From: Burkholderiales bacterium RIFCSPHIGHO2_12_FULL_61_11
GTDB taxonomy: Bacteria > Pseudomonadota > Gammaproteobacteria > Burkholderiales > Burkholderiaceae_C
NCBI GenBank assembly: GCA_001770785.1
Contig: MERZ01000113.1
Coordinates: 6,493-14,041, forward strand
Direction of reading: 5' to 3'
Length of the DNA: 7,549 bases
The notes below the pieces were generated by a model. That model ran no database searches and had not been told where the DNA came from. It saw only the letters and a program-made list of their open reading frames with translations. How positions within the stretch are numbered: position 1 is the stretch's first letter; each line of letters opens with the position of its first letter. The translations under genes were made by a program, and so were the position numbers. Shown here one piece after another: positions 1-5,867 of the stretch.

Positions 1-465
1 CACGGCACCCACAATGCCAGTCGCGGTGGCAAAAATCGCACAGGTGATGATGGTTGCTACCGCCAGCGAACCCGGAATGCGCGCGGTGGCAAGATGCATG
101 CTCTTGAACAGCTTCTCGATCAGGTTGGCGCGCTCGATCAGGTAACCCATGAACACAAACAGGGGAATGGAAATCAGCACGTCATTCGACATCACCGAAT
201 AGGTGCGCTGCACCATCAGGTCCAGCGTCTGCTGCACCGCCAACCCCGGATTCTGACTTCGGTAAGCGATCCAGGCAAACACCATGCCCATGCCCATCAG
301 GGTGAACGCGGTGGGAAAACCCAGCATGATGGCGACAACGACCAGCGCCAGCATCAATAGACCCAGATGGCCGTTGGTCATCATTGAGGGCGATGGCAAC
401 AGGACGAAGGCCGCAAGCACGACCATGGCCATGATCGAGAGCCCGAACCAGACTTCTTTTCTCAT
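1..465 (-). CDS. dctM: TRAP transporter large permease DctM, N-terminal part (cut by window edge)
   Basis: This is the large membrane subunit of a tripartite ATP-independent periplasmic (TRAP) transporter, the subunit that moves the organic acid across the inner membrane using an ion gradient. The first 155 codons are present and the frame is still open at base 1. Visible family traits are a first hydrophobic helix after a short MRKEVW start, a second helix ending in MLGFPTAFTLMG, the segment ISIPLFVFMGYLIERANL, and the conserved FATATGIVGA stretch at the cut end. A full DctM is usually about 425-450 residues, so roughly a third is seen. The ATG at 463-465 has a strong AAGGAG ribosome site (474-479) eight bases upstream. 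The start overlaps the dctQ stop in an ATGA junction, so translation of the two is probably coupled. The family assignment is secure; the substrate cannot be read from this subunit. Confidence 0.95.
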   Translation of the reverse strand, partial: MRKEVWFGLSIMAMVVLAAFVLLPSPSMMTNGHLGLLMLALVVVAIMLGFPTAFTLMGMGMVFAWIAYRSQNPGLAVQQTLDLMVQRTYSVMSNDVLISIPLFVFMGYLIERANLIEKLFKSMHLATARIPGSLAVATIITCAIFATATGIVGAV

Positions 466-1088
466 TTCTGGCTCTCCTTCGGATTGACGACGAAGGCATC
501 GAGTTTGGCGATATCTTCGTCCTTGACGTGCACCATTTCCTTCAGTTTTTCGACGTCCACTTCCTCGACGTCTTCTGCGCGAGCAGGCCACTCGCCCTGC
601 CGCAGACAGACGATGCAGCGCACAATTTCGACCAGGCCCTGCGCCAGCAGGAAGGCCCCGGCGATCGGGATGATGGTCTTGAACGGGTAGACCGGCGGGC
701 CGTTGGCGGTGATATTCGAATGCTCGTTGATGGCCCAGGAATCAGCGGCATAGTTGTAGCCGGCCCACGCCATCGCCACCACCCCCGGAATAAAAAACAG
801 AATGTACAGCGCCAGATCCAGCCCCGCCTGCAGGCGCGGTGGAAAAAACCCATACAACACGTCACCGCGCACATGGCCATTCTTGGACAATGTGTAGGCG
901 CCCGCCATCATGAACAGGGTGCCGTACATCATGCTCATGACGTCAAAGGCCCAGGGGTGCGGATTGTCCAGCACGTAGCGCGAGAACACCTCCCAGGAGA
1001 TCATGAAAGTGAGCGCCACAATGAGCCAGGAAAACGACTGCCCGATGAAGGTGCTGATCTTGTCGATGGTAAGGAGCAGTTTCTGCAT
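462..1088 (-). CDS. dctQ: TRAP transporter small permease DctQ
   Basis: This is the small membrane subunit of the TRAP transporter, which pairs with DctM and helps dock the solute receptor. The 208-residue protein has four hydrophobic segments, at about residues 17-38, 51-69, 90-112 and 136-158, the usual DctQ topology. Typical family patterns are SWEVFSRYVL just after helix 1, NGHVRGDVLYG after helix 2, and PPVYPFKTIIPIGAF-like sequence leading into helix 4 (here IIPIAGAFLLAQGL). The C-terminal 45 residues are an unusually charged, acidic cytoplasmic tail (EDVEEVDVEKLKE and KDEDIAKL) that could form a short helix; its role is unknown. The ATG at 1086-1088 has an AGGT element a few bases upstream. 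The gene follows dctP after a 73-bp gap holding a terminator-like hairpin and overlaps dctM by four bases. Confidence 0.95.
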   Translation of the reverse strand: MQKLLLTIDKISTFIGQSFSWLIVALTFMISWEVFSRYVLDNPHPWAFDVMSMMYGTLFMMAGAYTLSKNGHVRGDVLYGFFPPRLQAGLDLALYILFFIPGVVAMAWAGYNYAADSWAINEHSNITANGPPVYPFKTIIPIAGAFLLAQGLVEIVRCIVCLRQGEWPARAEDVEEVDVEKLKEMVHVKDEDIAKLDAFVVNPKESQK

Positions 1089-1112
1089 AGTGTGACCTGC
1101 GTAAAAAAATAA

Positions 1113-1139
1113 GCCATCCGGGCATTGTGCCCGGATGGC
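1113..1139 (-). terminator. Intrinsic terminator/attenuator hairpin between dctP and dctQ
   Basis: A perfect 12-bp inverted repeat (gccatccgggca at 1113-1124 and tgcccggatggc at 1128-1139) encloses a 3-base loop. On the minus strand the stem is followed directly by TTATTTTTTTAC (complement of 1101-1112), the T-rich tail of a rho-independent terminator. It lies 22 bases after the dctP stop and ahead of dctQ. A partial terminator here, or a stem protecting the upstream mRNA from 3' decay, would give more periplasmic receptor than membrane subunits. A stem-loop in the same place has been proposed to do this in the Rhodobacter capsulatus dctPQM operon. The structure is seen directly; the strength of termination is inferred. 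Confidence 0.85.
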
Positions 1140-1161
1140 CGACGAACGGAGCGGAAATCCG

Positions 1162-2295
1162 TCAAGCCTTCTTGGGGGCAGCCTTCTTGTCGCCGAAGAA
1201 ATGGCCCACCGCCATGCGTCGGCTGACGTAGGTGTCCTGGTCCCACTTCACGGCGCGCTCGGCGAACGCCTTTTGCGATGCGACGATTTCCTTGAACATG
1301 GGGTTTTCGGCTGACTTCTTCTCAACAATGGCATCCCACAGCTTGAGTTGATCCTGCAAAATGGAGTCCGGCGTCTTGTAAAACTTGACCTTGTCCTTGG
1401 TCTGCAACTCGATGTAGTCCTTGGAATAACGATCAATCGCTTTCCAGGACATATCGGCCGAGGCGGCTTCGGTGGCACCGGCGATGATCGCCTTCATTTT
1501 CGGCGGCAGCGCATCGTACTTCGGCTTGTTGAACATGATCTCGAAGGTTTCGGCGCTCTGGTGGTAGCTTTGCAGCATGCAGACCTTGGAAACATCGGGA
1601 AAGCCCAGCAGGCGATCCGAACTCGCATTGTTGAACTCGGCGCCATCCAGCAAACCGCGGTCCATGGCCGGCACGATCTCACCGCCCGGCAATGCATTGA
1701 CCGCCGCGCCCATGGCGGTGAACAAATCGATCGCCAGGCCGTTGGTGCGGAACTTGAGACCCTTGAAATCCGACGACTTGGTAATCGGCTTCTTGAACCA
1801 GCCCAGCGGCTGCGTCGCCATCGGGCCATACAGGAACGATTCCACGTTGGCGCCGATGGAAGCATAGAGCTTTGACAGCAGTTCCTTGCCGCCGCCATAC
1901 TTGTGCCAGGAGAGCAGCATATTGGCATCCATGCCGAACGCCGGGCCGGAATTCCACAGCGCCAGCGCATTCTGCTTGCCGTAGTGGTAGCCCAGCACAC
2001 CGTGGCCGCCATCGAGCGTGCCCTTGGACACCGCTTCCAGCAGCCCGAATGCCGGCACCACGGCACCGGCCGGCAGGACTTCGATCTTGAGATCGCCGCC
2101 AGTCATGTCGTTCACCTTCTTGGCATAGTCGAGGGCGTACTCGTGAAAGATGTCCTTCGACGGCCAGGTGCTCTGCCAGCGCATCGATATCGGCCCGGTC
2201 TGCGCCTTGGCGATCATGGGGGCGGCCATGGCGCCGGCGGCCAGAGCAGCGCCTTTGAGCAAGCCGCGACGACGGGGAGTGTTGCTATTTGTCAA
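1162..2295 (-). CDS. dctP: TRAP transporter solute-binding protein DctP, Tat-exported, 2-oxoacid/lactate-type
   Basis: This is the periplasmic receptor that captures the substrate for DctQM. From the TTG at 2293-2295 the protein has 377 residues. A twin-arginine signal opens it: RRRGLLKG at residues 8-15, then a hydrophobic run and an AKA/Q cleavage site after residue 31. The mature part follows the TakP-like DctP pattern: MRWQSTWP at the first strand, GLKFRTNG with the conserved carboxylate-binding Arg (R183), then LPGGEIVPAMDRGLLDGAEF and IMFNKPKYDALPP. In TakP the AEF-like motif is followed by residues lining the substrate and ion site; here they read NNASSD rather than the WVGP type, so the ligand may differ from pyruvate or 2-oxoacids. 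The TTG start is preferred because AGGAG (2302-2306) lies six bases before it and the signal peptide then has normal length. A GTG at 2344-2346 would add 17 residues. The C-terminus is Lys-rich (GDKKAAPKKA). Confidence 0.93.
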   Translation of the reverse strand: MTNSNTPRRRGLLKGAALAAGAMAAPMIAKAQTGPISMRWQSTWPSKDIFHEYALDYAKKVNDMTGGDLKIEVLPAGAVVPAFGLLEAVSKGTLDGGHGVLGYHYGKQNALALWNSGPAFGMDANMLLSWHKYGGGKELLSKLYASIGANVESFLYGPMATQPLGWFKKPITKSSDFKGLKFRTNGLAIDLFTAMGAAVNALPGGEIVPAMDRGLLDGAEFNNASSDRLLGFPDVSKVCMLQSYHQSAETFEIMFNKPKYDALPPKMKAIIAGATEAASADMSWKAIDRYSKDYIELQTKDKVKFYKTPDSILQDQLKLWDAIVEKKSAENPMFKEIVASQKAFAERAVKWDQDTYVSRRMAVGHFFGDKKAAPKKA

Positions 2296-2301
2296 GTGAG
2301 T

Positions 2302-2306
2302 CTCCT
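2302..2306 (-). promoter_or_regulatory. Ribosome binding site deciding the TTG start of dctP
   Basis: The minus strand reads AGGAG here (ctcct on plus), six bases before a TTG codon that begins MTNSNTPRRR. The alternative in-frame GTG at 2344-2346 has only a weaker AGGTGA-like element and would add 17 residues before the Tat motif. The TTG is therefore the likelier start. Confidence 0.6.
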
Positions 2307-2401
2307 GTGAGTGATTAAGGGCTTGGCTATTTTCAACACATTTCACACTTGCTCACCTAGGGTTTACTCGCGATAGAGAGGTCTTTAGAGCAAAACACCT
2401 T

Positions 2402-2611
2402 TCACTTTTTTTGTCCTTCTCGCACATCCTTGAGGCACGCCCATGGGTTATCTGACAGGTTGGCGTCGTGCTCGTCGGCGTCGTGATGATGATGGTCGAC
2501 CTTTGGCACGCACGCAACGAGGCAGACACCTGATACAGGCGGCTTCACCCGGCTGCGCGCTCGTTTCCTGAAGGGCCAGGTCATTGGCCCTGCCAGGCTC
2601 ACGGTGGCCAT
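2402..2611 (-). CDS. Weak candidate small ORF with a His/Asp-rich stretch
   Basis: A 69-codon frame from ATG (2609-2611) ends at a TGA (2402-2404), about 107 bp upstream of the dctP TTG start and on the same strand. I do not recognise it. Its N-terminal half is basic (PFRKRARSRVK). The middle has two Cys (VCLVACV) followed by DHHHHDADEHDA, which resembles a metal-binding stretch, and the C-terminus is charged (KDVREGQKK). Against it: there is no ribosome site at normal distance (the AGGGAGG element lies about 20 bases away), and the same frame stays open far upstream through antisense of the rhodanese gene, as often happens by chance in GC-rich DNA. It is listed only because the spacer is otherwise empty. 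Confidence 0.15.
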   Translation of the reverse strand: MATVSLAGPMTWPFRKRARSRVKPPVSGVCLVACVPKVDHHHHDADEHDANLSDNPWACLKDVREGQKK

Positions 2612-2665
2612 GAAAGAATAAACTCGATTTCCCTCCCTCTCGCCCCGCGCGAGGTGAGACCAACG

Positions 2666-2698
2666 ATGCAACTTGAAACAAGACAGGCCCTGCCATGA
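2666..2698 (+). other. Possible 10-codon upstream ORF coupled to the rhodanese start
   Basis: An ATG at 2666-2668 begins MQLETRQALP and stops at TGA 2696-2698, which overlaps the rhodanese ATG (2695-2697) as ATGA. It has a better ribosome site (gaggtga, 2651-2657, eight bases upstream) than the rhodanese gene itself, which has only AGG at 2685-2687. This arrangement could couple rhodanese translation to the short frame. The sequence arrangement is seen; its use is inferred. Confidence 0.25.
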
Positions 2699-3138
2699 AA
2701 ACCCATGCCTCATCAGATGCTTCGCCTTCTCTTCTGATACGGCCCGCGTCAGGCTACGCGGGTGACGTTGCGCCGCTGCTTGCCTTTCAATGGGTGCAGT
2801 CGGGCGAGGCGGTGCTGGTGGATGTGCGGAGCGACGCCGAACGTGCGTGGGTCGGTATTGTGCCGGGCGCCGTTGCGCTGGCCTGGAAGCATTGGCCCGG
2901 CATGACGATGAACCCCGGCTTTGACGAAGGCCTGAGAGCCGCTGTGCCAGCCGGCAAGAAGGCCGTATTGCTGTGCCGCAGTGGCGTGCGTTCCGTCGCG
3001 GCGGCCAGGCGGGCCAGCGAACTGGGTATTGAGGCCTACAACATTCTTGAGGGCTTTGAGGGGGATGCCGATGAACAGGGCCAGCGCGGCCACACTGGCG
3101 GCTGGCGTTTTCGCGGGCTGCCCTGGCGCCAGGGATAA
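2695..3138 (+). CDS. Single-domain rhodanese-like sulfurtransferase
   Basis: This is a small rhodanese, an enzyme type that carries sulfane sulfur as a persulfide on an active-site Cys and passes it to thiol acceptors or cyanide. The 147-residue protein has one rhodanese domain from about residue 20 to 130. Visible parts are the LVDVRSDAE strand and turn (residues 41-49) with the conserved Asp-Val-Arg, the IVPGAVAL strand, and the active-site loop CRSGVRS with Cys94 and a following basic loop expected to cradle the persulfide. It is followed by the helix SVAAARRASELG and the strand AYNILEGFEGD. The C-terminal GGWRF-GLPW tail is common in short proteobacterial rhodaneses. No signal peptide or membrane segment is seen, so it should be cytoplasmic. 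The gene stands alone between two divergent or convergent neighbours; its physiological sulfur donor and acceptor are not shown by the context. Confidence 0.92.
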   Translation: MKTHASSDASPSLLIRPASGYAGDVAPLLAFQWVQSGEAVLVDVRSDAERAWVGIVPGAVALAWKHWPGMTMNPGFDEGLRAAVPAGKKAVLLCRSGVRSVAAARRASELGIEAYNILEGFEGDADEQGQRGHTGGWRFRGLPWRQG

Positions 3139-3332
3139 GCCCTGAGTGGGCGCACAAACCAACGAAAAAAGCTCTGGGACTGGCGGGGAAACCGGCATTG
3201 AGGCAGACCGGGTCTTGCTTCCTGTTATTTCTGACAGGGGTAAGTTCACAGATTTATGAGAAATGCTTGTCTTTTTTGTGGTCCAGTCCGGCGTGCTCCA
3301 TCTCACGCAGCGTCCAGCACCGGGCACCGGGG
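3139..3332. other. Convergent spacer between the rhodanese and response regulator genes
   Basis: These 194 bases separate two genes that end toward each other. I find no hairpin followed by a T-run on either strand. The only structures are a weak 5-bp stem (cctgt/acagg near 3220-3238) and a tandem 7-bp repeat gcaccgg (3317-3323 and 3324-3330). No gene is seen. Confidence 0.5.
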
Positions 3333-4319
3333 CTAATCCTGCAGCTGTCTTTCGCCACAGGTTGCCAGGAAGCGCTCGTGGCTCTTCATGAAGCCCGGGC
3401 CGAGGTCATCAGGGACCGAAAAAAGGGAAGCATACAGGCGTGCCGGCTCGTCGTCCATGGCGAATGCCTGACGTGGTTGGGCTTGCTGGGCGCTGCCCAG
3501 CGCCAGTTGCAGTTCCAGATCAAGGAGTCTCTTGCCGGCGCGAATGTCCTGAACCGTGCTTGCATTCCAGCCTTGGGATTCGGCCATTTCAGCCAGCTCC
3601 CGCAGTTTTTCGGCGGGCTCCAGTTGCAGCCAGCTCACGCCGCCTTTGGGGTCCAGCGCCAGCACGCCGAAGGGCGCGCCGATGACGACATGCTCTATCC
3701 AGCCCTGCCGGATTGACAGGTTTTCCAGCGCCTGAGCAATGGCCGGCTCGCACAGCAGCGCGTGCTGCTCGCGCGTCAAGGTGGCGCGCCAGATCTGTTG
3801 ATGGCGCGCGTCGGGAAGCTGCCGCAGGCTCTGGATGGCGTCGGTCAGACGCAGGCGAATCTCGGGCGACTGCTTGGGGATGAATTGATCAATCAGGCCG
3901 CGGTTGAAGGCCGATACGGCGAGCTGCTCGTCGGCCCGGCCCGTGAGCAAAATGCGTGAACCCGACCAGCCCGTCAACTCGCTCAATGCCCGCAGGCCGC
4001 TCATGGCCGGCATCGAGTAGTCCACCACGCAAACCCGGGTAAGCGCAAAACGCGCGCTGCCGTCTTCGCGCCAGTACTGAAGGATTTGGGGAATCAGCGA
4101 GGCCCCTTCGCGCCAGCGCTTGATGATTTCCTGCTGAATCCAGGCGTCTGCCTCCCACTGTGGGGGTTCGCGCAGCATCAGGTCAATGCAGGCCACCGGT
4201 CGCAGGAACAGTCGCACGTACCAGCCAAGCGGCATGACTTCGGCCAGCATTTCCAGGTAGTCCCGGTCGTCGTCGAGAAAAATTACGCCCCCGGGGCGGC
4301 GATAGAGAGCAAAAGACAT
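3333..4319 (-). CDS. Response regulator with enlarged receiver domain and unrecognised C-terminal region
   Basis: This is the partner regulator of the upstream sensor gene. From ATG 4317-4319 it has 328 residues. The receiver signatures are present: acidic pocket Asp16-Asp17-Asp18 in FLDDDRD, phospho-acceptor Asp100 in CVVDYSMP, Thr126 in ILLTG and Lys149 in FIPKQ. The distance from the acidic pair to the phospho-Asp is about 83 residues, against about 44 in CheY, so roughly 40 extra residues (about 45-95, Trp-rich with EPPQWEADAW and QYWRED) are inserted before the phospho-site strand. The C-terminal region (about 170-328) has no helix-turn-helix, GGDEF, EAL or HD-GYP motif I can identify, so the output is unknown. 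The gene follows the sensor by 47 bp on the same strand. An in-frame TTG at 4344-4346 could extend it by nine residues, but neither start has a clear ribosome site. Confidence 0.85.
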   Translation of the reverse strand: MSFALYRRPGGVIFLDDDRDYLEMLAEVMPLGWYVRLFLRPVACIDLMLREPPQWEADAWIQQEIIKRWREGASLIPQILQYWREDGSARFALTRVCVVDYSMPAMSGLRALSELTGWSGSRILLTGRADEQLAVSAFNRGLIDQFIPKQSPEIRLRLTDAIQSLRQLPDARHQQIWRATLTREQHALLCEPAIAQALENLSIRQGWIEHVVIGAPFGVLALDPKGGVSWLQLEPAEKLRELAEMAESQGWNASTVQDIRAGKRLLDLELQLALGSAQQAQPRQAFAMDDEPARLYASLFSVPDDLGPGFMKSHERFLATCGERQLQD

Positions 4320-4366
4320 GGTGATGGAGCCCGTGAAAGTTGTCAAAAATCAGTCGTTTGCCAGAG

Positions 4367-5671
4367 TCATAAGCTTGCCAAGGGCAGCTCGATGGTAAAA
4401 ATGGCACCGATGGCATAGGCCGATTTCACATGAATGCTGCCGCCGGCACTTTGTACCACCTGCTGGCAATAAGCCAGACCGAGGCCGTGCCCCGTGCCAC
4501 GATTGCTGGAGAAAAAAGGGTTGAAAATTTGCGGCAGCAGCGCCGCGGCAATGCCCATGCCGTCGTCCGTTACGACAATGCGGCCGCGCTCCCTTAGCAG
4601 ACCCACTTCGATGCGCAGCGCACCGTGGGGATACCGCGAGTCAGCCGCCGCCAACGAATGCAGCGCGTTTTTGATCAGGTTGTCCAGTACCTGTGAAAAC
4701 TGGGAGGTGGATGAGCAGAAATCAAAGTCGTTGTGAATCAGGACTTTCATGCACTCGCACTGGCGGGCCGAGGGGGAGGGATAGGCCGCCACCGCATCAT
4801 TGACCAGCTTGGCAGCGGAAACCAGCTCGCTGTAACGCGGCAGCTGCAGCAGTTTGGCATTGGCGATTTGCATGTCGATCTGGTGGTTCATGTTGCGCAC
4901 CAGCGCCTGCAGGCGCAAGGCCAGCTTGTTCAGTTGCGGTGCGCTGGGGCTGTCGGGTTGGCGCTCCATTTCCAGCTGGATCGCATCGCCAACCAGCGCG
5001 GCCGTGGACAGCGGCGCGCGCAGCCCCTGCGCCATGATGCTCATGGTGGCGAGGGTACTGGTTAGCTGTTCTCGCCGCCGATTGGCAGATGACAGACTGA
5101 GCACAAGCGCACCCGTCCACGCAAACGCAAACACCATGGCATGGACAGCGCGCTGATTCTCGGCGACGCCGGAAACCGTCGGTCCCCAATATTGAAACAG
5201 GCCCCAGGCCAGCAGACCCCCCGTCATCGTTCCCGCAGTGGCCAGGCGCCAATCAGTCACCTGGTAATAAATCAGCACCATGATGGCCATGGTTGCCAGC
5301 CAGACTGCGCTGCCGCTGTTGCACAGGTACATCCAGCTGAACAAGACCGGCAACTCCAGCCAGACCACCAGACCAAAGACCACCTGTGTCAGGCGACTGG
5401 CGGGGTCATGGTTGATCCGGCGTGTCATCAGGCTCAAGCCCAGCAGGCTGGCCATGACGCGCAGCGTCAGGTTTTCGTAGGGTTGCGGCAGCCAGGCTGA
5501 CCAGATCCAGCCATACAGGGCATGGCCTAAAAAAATAAACAGACCCAGCCACCACAGGCGCTGTGGCGATGGATGCAAAATAGGCTCCAGCGGAGCGAGT
5601 ATCAACTCCTTGCGCTGCCACTGAAGCAAGGGATGATGTGCAAGCCGCGCGCTGAAGCGGGCACTCCTCAC
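4367..5671 (-). CDS. Six-helix membrane sensor, histidine-kinase-like, lacking the H-box histidine
   Basis: This 434-residue protein should sense a signal at the inner membrane and control the response regulator encoded downstream. After a basic N-terminus there are about six membrane helices (roughly 39-60, 68-84, 95-117, 121-138, 142-161, 173-196) with almost no periplasmic domain, so the ligand is probably sensed in or near the membrane. A DHp-like helical pair follows (about 200-275). Its H-box reads AQGLRAPLS, with Gln215 (CAG) where HELRTPL-type kinases carry the phosphorylated His. The ATPase domain looks intact: N-box NLIKNAL (Asn335), G1 DDGMGI (369-374), F-box FNPFFSS and G2 GTGHGLGLA (392-400). 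The layout recalls the CqsS/LqsS/PhcS class, but that is from memory. The start is GTG (5669-5671), with GGAG about 11 bases upstream; a TGA ends it 47 bp before the regulator. Confidence 0.88.
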   Translation of the reverse strand: MRSARFSARLAHHPLLQWQRKELILAPLEPILHPSPQRLWWLGLFIFLGHALYGWIWSAWLPQPYENLTLRVMASLLGLSLMTRRINHDPASRLTQVVFGLVVWLELPVLFSWMYLCNSGSAVWLATMAIMVLIYYQVTDWRLATAGTMTGGLLAWGLFQYWGPTVSGVAENQRAVHAMVFAFAWTGALVLSLSSANRRREQLTSTLATMSIMAQGLRAPLSTAALVGDAIQLEMERQPDSPSAPQLNKLALRLQALVRNMNHQIDMQIANAKLLQLPRYSELVSAAKLVNDAVAAYPSPSARQCECMKVLIHNDFDFCSSTSQFSQVLDNLIKNALHSLAAADSRYPHGALRIEVGLLRERGRIVVTDDGMGIAAALLPQIFNPFFSSNRGTGHGLGLAYCQQVVQSAGGSIHVKSAYAIGAIFTIELPLASL

Positions 5672-5867
5672 GTTAAAAATCGCTCCGGCACAACCGGAAA
5701 CCTGACTGATGATGCATTTGACATTTGGCTGTATTGTGCTTGTTCTTTGCCAGGTCAGCTAATGCAGCAAGCTGCCCCCTGGCTGGCTCACGGCTCGGCG
5801 CTTGCTGAAAAATCTCTGGTTCGCAAAAATCGCAGGCTGGCCGCAAATCTGTTCATAATTCAGCTCA
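5672..5867. other. Divergent spacer between the sensor gene and coaX
   Basis: These 196 bases must carry the promoters of the sensor-regulator operon (leftward) and coaX (rightward). A perfect TTGACA at 5718-5723 has only a poor -10 (tgttct, 5741-5746) at 17 bp. A CATAAT at 5854-5859 lies just before coaX without a matching -35. The region is relatively AT-rich near the coaX start. No gene or operator palindrome is evident. Confidence 0.45.

Larger units (their letters stand above)
2296..2694. other. Divergent intergenic region between dctP and the rhodanese gene
   Basis: This spacer of about 400 bp must hold the promoters of the TRAP operon (leftward) and the rhodanese gene (rightward), but I could not identify a convincing -35/-10 pair or sigma-54 site on either strand. 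It contains a 9-bp direct repeat ggcgtcgtg (2462-2470 and 2477-2485, period 15) followed by three GAT/ATG-like triplets, and a 7-bp inverted repeat (agggcca at 2572-2578, tggccct at 2585-2591) without a T-tail. Small open frames cross it on both strands (minus 2402-2611, plus 2443-2571), neither recognisable. Short runs such as tttcactttttttgtcc near 2400 are more AT-rich than the surroundings, as expected upstream of dctP. Confidence 0.6.

Noticed and set aside
2503..2518. Sigma-54-like -24 element TTGGCAC in the spacer, of interest because dicarboxylate transporters are often sigma-54 dependent
   Set aside because: The -12 position reads AC instead of the required GC, and the orientation points to the rhodanese gene, not to the TRAP operon.
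2443..2571. 42-codon Arg-rich plus-strand frame in the spacer (starts MGYLTGWRRARRRR)
   Set aside because: It has a GAGG about nine bases upstream, but the composition follows the GTCGT-type repeats and there is no recognisable protein.
2572..2591. 7-bp inverted repeat agggcca/tggccct
   Set aside because: No T-run follows on either strand, and it does not lie after a gene end; likely chance.
2402..3157. 251-codon open frame on the minus strand across the rhodanese gene
   Set aside because: It is antisense to a clear rhodanese, has low-complexity Arg/Pro/Ala composition and no recognisable domain. Only its last 69 codons, outside the rhodanese gene, are mentioned as a weak candidate.
3198..3716. 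172-codon plus-strand frame overlapping the 3' end of the response regulator
   Set aside because: Mostly antisense to the regulator; no domain and no ribosome site. The hydrophobic N-terminus is chance sequence in the convergent spacer.
5718..5746. Perfect TTGACA -35 upstream of coaX
   Set aside because: At 16-18 bp spacing the best -10 (tgttct) matches only three of six consensus bases, so I do not call a promoter.
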